A stretch of DNA of 64,000 nt, from the NCBI RefSeq assembly GCF_032854445.1, contig NC_088295.1, forward strand, positions 89,487,836 through 89,551,835, read 5' to 3'. A program made the translations under genes and the position numbers. The stretch is from Liolophura sinensis (lineage: Eukaryota; Mollusca; Polyplacophora; Chitonida; Chitonidae). Under the pieces are notes generated by a model. It was not told where the DNA came from, ran no database searches, and saw nothing but the letters and a program-made list of their open reading frames with translations. Positions within the stretch are counted from its first letter, which is position 1, and each line of letters starts with the position of its first letter. Shown one piece after another: positions 58,401 through 64,000 of this stretch.

Positions 58401-61400
58401 TACATGGTGTTATCGTGCTGCTCAATCTTTACCAGGATAGCTGATACACGCTTCCTGTGTTACATGCAGCAGAGTGAATATCCCATTTTTATGGAAAACA
58501 CCTTGCCTTACCGTGAATACACGATGTATTGCCTCTGATAACCTCACTCAACAGCGTGCTGTTGCAAGGATGTATGGAGGTCATCGGAGCAGTTTTAACC
58601 GACGTAAGATATGATATGAGATAAATGTATATATCTCACCACTGAAAGAAACCCAAGGACGCCCACTAAGCGCTTCTGCAAATACTAATACATGATTCTA
58701 AATATTGACTTTATTCCTTCTTTTACAAATGGTGTAGGAAACCAGCGGGTTGACCCCATATTGCCGGCTTCACGGTAACCCAGATGGCGTCTTTTAACTA
58801 GGTCCGAGAACTAATGTTAACCGACATTTATTCTAACCATGTCGTCATGTTATAATCGCTATGTGGTTTTCAGTATTTGACAGCTACAGCGTTTAAATAC
58901 TTTAAGTAATTTATAAACAAATGTAAGTAAGACTAGTACGTTAACATCATGGGATTTGTTGAAATTATCTTAAAGAATTTATTGAGATTATTGTCGCGAT
59001 GTTTGGATACAATGTGGTTTTCGACATTTTCTGTAACATTTTTTGAAATAATTCTCCTAACGTTGAGTAACGTTTTTGTTAGTTGTGACGTGCATCTTGT
59101 AATGTATTGTTGGTTGTAAGAAACTCCGCCTTTCACAGTCGTGCTTTGTCTTTCTGCAGCTTCCTGTGTATCCCTTCGGACCGTGGTTCTGGCAGACGTT
59201 TTGGGAGTGTCCAAGCTCACCAAGGCCTTCGGCATTGTCGCTTTCCTCCAGGGCGTGGCCTTCACCGTAGGGCCTCCCATCTCAGGTGAGCTTTTAGCGG
59301 ACAACATTCATAAGCCCCTACAGTGCGTTAGTTAGGATATTAACAGTGCCATTGCAAGACAACTCATTCGAGATTTCAGCCAGTCCATTTTCTGACTTTC
59401 TGTCCTTGTCTAAGGTCCAAATTAAACTTAGCCTGTCCAAAGTAAACTTTACCCGTCAAAATTAAACTTGGCCTTGATGAGTCGGTCTCGGGCTAGGGCA
59501 ATGGCCCCCGCACACGTTTTGTACTGTATTAAACGCGTCTTCATTAAACTTTGACAATATGTGTAGTTAGTCAGGCCATGAACTGTGCATACACGTTACA
59601 TATCGCCAGTAGAATAGAGGAGTGACTGGTACACGTGTTCCCTGAAAGTTGAGGAAAGGATTTCCGTGTGAAGCTGTAGTACACAATACAGACACGACAA
59701 AAAAATAGAAAAATCAGTAGTCCTACAAGACATGGGTAGAAAACCTCCAGGAAGAAAGCAGGTTAAGCTAATTTGCACCATTTCCCATCTGATCAAATAT
59801 GTGACCCCACTTCCCCAACTCACGCACCATCAGTGAATCCTTACAGGAAGTTGCGTCTCATACGTTGTCATTGGTTCACGTCTTCTGTAAGAATGTCCGT
59901 TTTGACGCCTAGACTCAGTAATATTCAAAATATGATGGGAGAAAGCCAAACGCACCGTGACATGAGAAGGTAGGTCATAGGAGCAGTCTTGTTGACCAAT
60001 GTATCATCTGACCTGAGAAGTAGGTCAAAGGGTCAGTCTTGCTGACGAATATACTGTTTGTTCTCAGAAAGTAGGTAAAAGGATAAGGCTTGCTTACGAA
60101 TATAGGCTACACGCTGACCTGAGAAAGTAGGTCAAATGATGAGTTTTGCTCACAATATACACTCCGAAATGAGTAAGTAGGTCAAATGTTCAGCAATGAT
60201 GGCCTACAAGTGTATGTATGAGGTTTCATTGATTTATTAGTTTGATTGATGTTTCAAGCCATACTTATACCTATACGAGGGCGGCCAGCATTATGTTGAG
60301 AGGAAACCTGAAACAGCCCGTGGGAAAACCACGACTATCACCACGATGTTTCATTGAATATGGCTCAGTACATTTACATAGGTACTATTGCAAGTGAAAT
60401 GTGAAATATATTTGTCTTGACTGCACTCAAATATCTTCTTGGTGATCCAGTTTCATTGGCTTTGGCCAAATCGTTTTGGGGTTTTAACTTCACAAGTCAC
60501 ATGACCTCTGAGATGAGTACAAGACCGGCTCATGCTTGTTTCCTATTTGTAGCGAGAAGGCATGCCAGCAATTTGCGAATGCTCATCGGTTTCCTGTGAT
60601 CATAATATTTGTACTACGATCATCAAAATAAACACTGCAAACACGCGTACTGTCAAATGGGAATTAAAGAAAAGCAACCTAAGAGTACAAATGCTAGGGT
60701 TACCACGGCCAGTATCCCCCCCCCTCCCCCCCCCCCCTCCGACTCTATAATACTGCAGAAGACATCATTTTATGATCGTTTACAACGATTTAGTTACGTG
60801 TGGCCATTTCACGTAGTGTCGTGGACAGGTCTATATCATTTACGGACTATCACAGATGTAAATTCAGTTGATTTACAAGCCGTTTAACATTCAACGACGG
60901 TATCACAAATTGTGTCATACAGTAGAACACCGGCTCGGCCCAAACCGCATTCATCTCTCCAATTGACCTTAGGCCTACTTAGCGTTTCGTTCATTTTAGC
61001 GTCTAGTCAGCAGTTTCTAAATAACAAATATCCGAGTCAATCCAAAATTCATTAAGGATACCGAGTGGTTATGGAGCTGAGAAGATCTCATCGGACAACG
61101 CTTAAGATTAATTAAATCTTATGATATTTGTTGTTCCCTTTATCAGAAATAGAAAATTTAAATTTTGCACCTTCGTCTTTTTCGCGTTCAAGGGATGTTT
61201 TTTCTGTTTTCTTTGATAAAATACATACAGTAAAACTATAGAAACGCCGTGTTCAAGGCGAGGTGCTTTCGTGGACGTTCGCGCTAACTAGGTCAGCACC
61301 GCATTCATCTTAGAAGCCACCTCTACAATATTGAAGCATAAAACCCAGCGACAATCGAATGCCTAGATAAGCCTCAGTGGTGCTTAGATTTATTTCCATT

Positions 61401-62206
61401 TGTTTCAGAAGTGAGCATGATCTCCCCAGGCTGTACCCGGTTTCCTCCAACCAAAATTACAACAGTCCTGTTGTAATTTTGAAAACATTTAATAGAGGTC
61501 AAAATCACCAGAACATCCCTGGCGAATACCCCGTCTGTGCATCTGCAAACTATTTCCAGGAAAACTAGATCGCATGGGCCTTTATCGCGGAAGTCCACAA
61601 CGTTTATCTGCCATGGGCTACTGTATACATTATTGTACGAAAAATACCTTCAACGTTAGAAAGCTAGAGTAAACGTGATGTCACCTTGCTCCGATAATGG
61701 AAACGTGCTAAAGCGGTGTCAAGACGAAGATTCACTAATATTTTACTGGGTTGAAAACAATTCAAAAAAAAATATTTAATGCATATTTAATGATACTTTG
61801 AAAGGTAGTCTTTCGGTGCACATAAACGTTATTCAGGTGCTGACTTCCACTTTTATGTATGCCTTTCACCACGCTGTGCGTGCAATATTGCCCAGGCATA
61901 ATTATTCGTTCTTGTATTCGTCAACCCAGTTCTGCACAAGTTTTATGTTTCTTTTTCTGCCAAATGGATATGTTTCGGCTTGAGGCGTTAATTATTATGA
62001 TAATTAATTTCTCCACAGGGGCTCTGTACGATTGGACACAGTCTTTCCTGCCTCCATTCCTGCTCGCCGGCTCCATGTACCTTGTTTCTGGTATAACATG
62101 CGCAGTGGTTCGTCCTGCACAAAAATATTTCACGAGGACATCGTGTTTGCCTGACTGCAGTGACAACGACACAGAGGCTTCTCGGGATTTCACCTTAAAG
62201 AAATAA
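46046..62206 (+). CDS. MCT-B: SLC16 (monocarboxylate transporter family) gene, six coding exons
   Basis: Exons 46046-46412, 54968-55111, 55823-56653, 56860-57129, 59160-59285 and 62019-62206 join, all introns in phase 1, into 641 residues. The order is: acidic N-tail; SLC16 signature DGGWAW (65-70) and TM1; KRALATGIAMSGSGVG near TM5; a cytoplasmic loop of roughly 160 residues with RKDIFYSGSLYNLPEY (366-381); TM7-12; a polar C-tail ending TLKK. As in MCT-A, the TM8 Arg is kept (R485) while the MCT1 Asp at -4 is Asn481, and the TM1 Lys of MCT1 is absent. The role is membrane transport of an unidentified small acid or related metabolite. Intron 1 (8.55 kb) is mostly tandem repeats. The pair with MCT-A indicates local duplication with inversion. 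Confidence 0.92.
47580..49345. repeat. 20-bp minisatellite, about 88 units, MCT-B intron 1
   Basis: The main unit is GTTCTGACCAGCCAATGTAT, with CCGACTAGCCGC variants and a left edge of CATCCTTTGCTGTATGTTCT. Variants alternate in blocks of 60-140 bases, pointing to recent block duplication. Minus-strand open frames (repeats of WSEHTLAGQNIHWLVRTYIG) are by-products. Confidence 0.95.
49420..50970. repeat. Second 20-bp minisatellite, split by a SINE
   Basis: The unit is CTCTGATCTTCTTCTGTGTG, about 60 units. It shares TGTRTGYTCTGA with the preceding 20-bp array, so the two may be diverged parts of one array. A SINE occupies 50146-50443. Confidence 0.9.
50146..50443 (+). mobile_element. tRNA-derived SINE inserted in a minisatellite
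   Basis: Same family as the 12128 copy, truncated in the tRNA head but with an intact tail (GTACGACGTTAACCC, then CACTCACTCACT). The 9-bp TCTTTTGTG occurs on both sides (50137-50145 and 50444-50452), a probable target-site duplication. It splits the 20-bp array at 49420-50970. Confidence 0.75.
51050..54967. repeat. 65/66-bp minisatellite running to the MCT-B exon 2 acceptor
   Basis: The unit is GATGTATGTTCGTGTTCCTT, CCCATACGCCCGTGTTCTGA, TCCTGCACTCTGGTATTGGT, then CATCT; about 58 clear units to 54830. Two decayed units follow (54858-54917 and 54918 to the acceptor). A 66-bp subtype at about 53400-54010 gives open frames of 207-230 codons on both strands, which are not genes. Confidence 0.92.
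54968..55111 (+). CDS. MCT-B exon 2: TM2-TM4 region
   Basis: The acceptor is gtctttcag and the donor TGGGG|gtaagt, 144 nt. It encodes GPVVSLLLEFFSCRQVMILG and SVFAPNIETLIFTYGALGG. It is very close to MCT-A exon 2 even at nucleotide level. Confidence 0.92.
55130..55405. repeat. ~60-bp degenerate tandem repeat, MCT-B intron 2
   Basis: Segments like TATAAACTTCAACCTTAGGA, TGACACATCTGGCAGAGCG and TTTAAATA recur 4-5 times, starting about 20 bases after the exon 2 donor. Confidence 0.7.
55823..56653 (+). CDS. MCT-B exon 3: TM4-TM6, cytoplasmic loop, start of TM7
   Basis: The 831-nt exon runs from the acceptor tcaccgcag to the donor ACAG|gtacgt. It has KRALATGIAMSGSGVGTFAI, EWYGWRGTVLIIAG (TM6) and MRPLVKRPTK. 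The loop carries several Cys and Ser clusters, RRKDIFYSGSLYNLPEY and DPNMRSFL, and LLFVMTAWTG opens TM7. Confidence 0.92.
56860..57129 (+). CDS. MCT-B exon 4: TM7-TM9
   Basis: The acceptor is tttctccag and the donor ATGG|gtaagt, 270 nt. It encodes VPDLAVSRGVSSTQAALLVS, GCTNTIGRLFAGWLTNR and FGLCMG. Unlike in MCT-A, its acceptor is not duplicated in the upstream intron. Confidence 0.93.
57130..59159 (+). other. MCT-B intron 4
   Basis: Two kilobases between the matching phase-1 splice sites. No repeat array or exon recognised inside. Confidence 0.6.
59160..59285 (+). CDS. MCT-B exon 5: TM10-TM11 region
   Basis: The acceptor is tctttctgcag and the donor CTCAG|gtgagc, 126 nt. It encodes SCVSLRTVVLADVLGVSKLT and FGIVAFLQGVAFTVGPPIS, near-identical to MCT-A exon 5. 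Confidence 0.93.
59930..60205. repeat. ~60-bp degenerate tandem repeat, MCT-B intron 5
   Basis: CTGACCTGAGAAGTAGGTCA, then AAGGGTCAGTCTTGCTGACG-type segments recur about 4-5 times. Confidence 0.7.
60226..60345 (+). repeat. Dispersed mollusc-type repeat fragment
   Basis: It has ATTTATTAGTTTGATTGATG, GCGGCCAGCATTATGTTGAG and GGAAACC...CGTGGGAAAACC in family order, inside MCT-B intron 5. Confidence 0.6.
60716..60739. repeat. C-rich tract
   Basis: A 24-base run of C with two T interruptions in MCT-B intron 5. Confidence 0.9.
61395..61480 (-). repeat. Dispersed mollusc-type repeat fragment, reverse
   Basis: The minus strand reads TTGGAGGAAACCGGGTACAG and CCTGGGGAGATCATG, the family centre. It lies next to a short palindrome (AAAATTACAACAG...CTGTTGTAATTTT). 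Confidence 0.5.
62019..62206 (+). CDS. MCT-B exon 6: TM12 and C-terminus
   Basis: The acceptor is ttctccacag. It encodes GALYDWTQSFLPPFLLAGS, TM12, VVRPAQKYFTR and an acidic/polar tail (DCSDNDTEAS) ending FTLKK-TAA. An ATTAAA overlaps the stop region but lies too close to be the main poly(A) signal. Confidence 0.9.
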
Positions 62207-62514
62207 TTAAAAGCCCTTGGAAATATATTGCAAATGATAGCTGGTACTAGATATATCATGGCATAACAGTGATGCAAATGTTCACGTCATGACCTGGGCG
62301 TCAACTGGTGCACGAAAGTGTGTGTGCGCGTGCCTACAGTTTACACGTCGTCTACAATTGGGACATTTTCAGAAAAAATGCCTAACTGTTGGCTTGAGAA
62401 AGAAATCTAGAAAGCTTCATAATGAAAAGATATGCACATTCACATATGCAATTACCCATTTTAAGACCGAATTTCAACATATGCAACATATGCAAGCTCT
62501 ATCTTTGTTTGAAA

Positions 62515-62619
<105 letters not shown>

Positions 62620-64000
62620 ATTTAATTTTTATTTGTTTACTGAGGATATCCCACAACCCATGGGTCATATATATATAGATGATGTAAATATTTGGGGACA
62701 TTTATAAACGGAGTAGGGTCCACGAAAAAGTAGAGCGGGGTGGACAGGGCCTATATACATAAGGGTACGTAACACTGGGAGGCCCATACCCTGGAGAGGA
62801 AGAACAGAATACGAGGGTATAGGGGTGGATTTTGCCCACCCCAATGCAGAGCCAGACATCTACCTAACCAGCCTGGAACATTATTAAGAAATAACAGTTC
62901 ACACCTTGCGGCTCGGCGAGATGATATATCAGTTGATGTTAAGTCGTAAGGTGTAGCGACAGATGAGAAATGACCGACCGCATTTGTAGATCTATTTCAA
63001 GTTATAAATTGTTAAAATGAGAAAATACAGCAGAGAAAGGGAAAATAGTGATATAGACTTTTGGATTATGGCCCATTGATATGTTGATGGACAGCTGAGA
63101 GTGAGAGCTAAGCTTGTTCTTGTTCAAATGACTAGCTGAGTGACGCGTTTACAATCCCGACTAGAATACTGCCAACCAGGTATTATCACAGAAGACGGGT
63201 TTTCATTACCTGCCTGTATTTTTGAGATAGGAAAACTGACAATATATAATGAAAATAGGGCTACACCTTTCCGCCAGCGAACAGCGCCTAGCAGTGCCAG
63301 TATCTGTGAAGGTTTTTATCTCAGAATTATAGTAGCAAATTAATACAGAGAAGTATGCCTAGTGATACATTTGTTGCGCTAACGTAAAGCACACAACAGG
63401 AGTCCCCTTTGGATAACGTGAAATTATCTGCCGATTTCTCAGTTAGCTAATGCTTACAGATTACCACGGCACGGTGATTGAAGAGTCGAGTAGGCTATGT
63501 TGGCATGCACTTTTATTGTAATCCGTCGTTTAAAAGTAGTCTCCCCTTGCATGCTAATAGTCCTGTGCACTCAGGTTGTTTTTTTTTTAAAAAGTGACTT
63601 TCTTACACACAACCAACCCTACCATTTGCAGGTCTAGAGACTCATCTTAGAGGAGAAATATCTCATTTCGATTTTTATATTAAAATTTATGAAAGGCCTA
63701 AATGACGTACGAGTTTATCTTTCATTCATTTATTTATATTTCAGTGTTGATAAAGTAAAAGAAAGCACCTGACTAATATTTGTGTCCACTGAAAGACTAC
63801 CATTCAAAGCATCTCAGACCGGTATTACCTATTTTCTTAGACTTTCTCAGCCCAGTGATAGTTCAGTGAAACTTCATCTTGTCACAGCTTCAGTGCGTCT
63901 CAATTATAAACAGCAAGGTGACGTCAGACTACTCTAGCTCTCTAACGTAGAAGTTATTTCCCAGATATAATAGTCTAAGCAGTAGCCCATGACAGATTAA
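62620..64000. other. Unassigned DNA downstream of MCT-B
   Basis: No exon, RNA gene or known element recognised. The frames at 62665-62859 (minus) and 63140-63343 (plus) are short and without motifs. Confidence 0.4.

Overview
This window is animal nuclear DNA: genes broken into small exons by long, repeat-filled introns with GT/AG borders, low coding density, many minisatellites, tRNA-derived SINEs, MITEs and decayed transposons. A repeat family with a TTTATTTATTTGATT start and a 'TACTCAAGAATATTTCACTTAT' core, and a SINE whose tail runs into CACTCACTCACT, recall repeats common in mollusc genomes. A mollusc (bivalve or gastropod) is my best guess; this rests on recall and was not searched.

Three protein-coding genes can be assembled exon by exon with consistent splice phases. 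(1) On the minus strand at 2634-9534 lie nine exons encoding the complete seven-helix domain of an adhesion-type (family B2) G protein-coupled receptor; the extracellular N-terminus was not found. (2) On the minus strand at 13511-18840 is a six-exon SLC16/monocarboxylate-transporter (MCT) gene, 626 residues. (3) On the plus strand at 46046-62206 is a second six-exon MCT gene, 641 residues. The two MCT genes are head-to-head paralogues about 27 kb apart. Exons 2, 4 and 5 have identical lengths (144, 270 and 126 nt), every intron is in phase 1, and both keep a conserved motif in the large cytoplasmic loop. Both lack the Lys and Asp that support proton/lactate coupling in vertebrate MCT1, so they resemble the orphan MCT9/12/14-type members more than lactate carriers.

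Layout: 1-2500 MITEs and a 30-bp array; 2.6-9.5 kb receptor; 9.6-13.4 kb intergenic with a MITE, a 110-bp repeat and a SINE; 13.5-18.8 kb MCT-A; 18.9-46 kb intergenic with minisatellites, SINEs, a Penelope-like relic, a deleted Tc1-like element, a few orphan ORFs and several CpG-rich first-exon candidates; 46-62.2 kb MCT-B, whose first intron is mostly tandem repeats; 62.2-64 kb an AT microsatellite and unassigned DNA.

The most unusual signal is that several minisatellites appear to have grown out of exon borders. The array upstream of the receptor TM6 exon (about 55-bp unit) and the one upstream of MCT-A exon 4 (about 68-bp unit) repeat the 3' splice acceptor together with the first 27-38 coding bases, leaving about 15 and 19 tandem copies of a potential acceptor. 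The arrays upstream of the receptor TM5 exon and MCT-B exon 2 also run up to, or almost up to, the acceptor.
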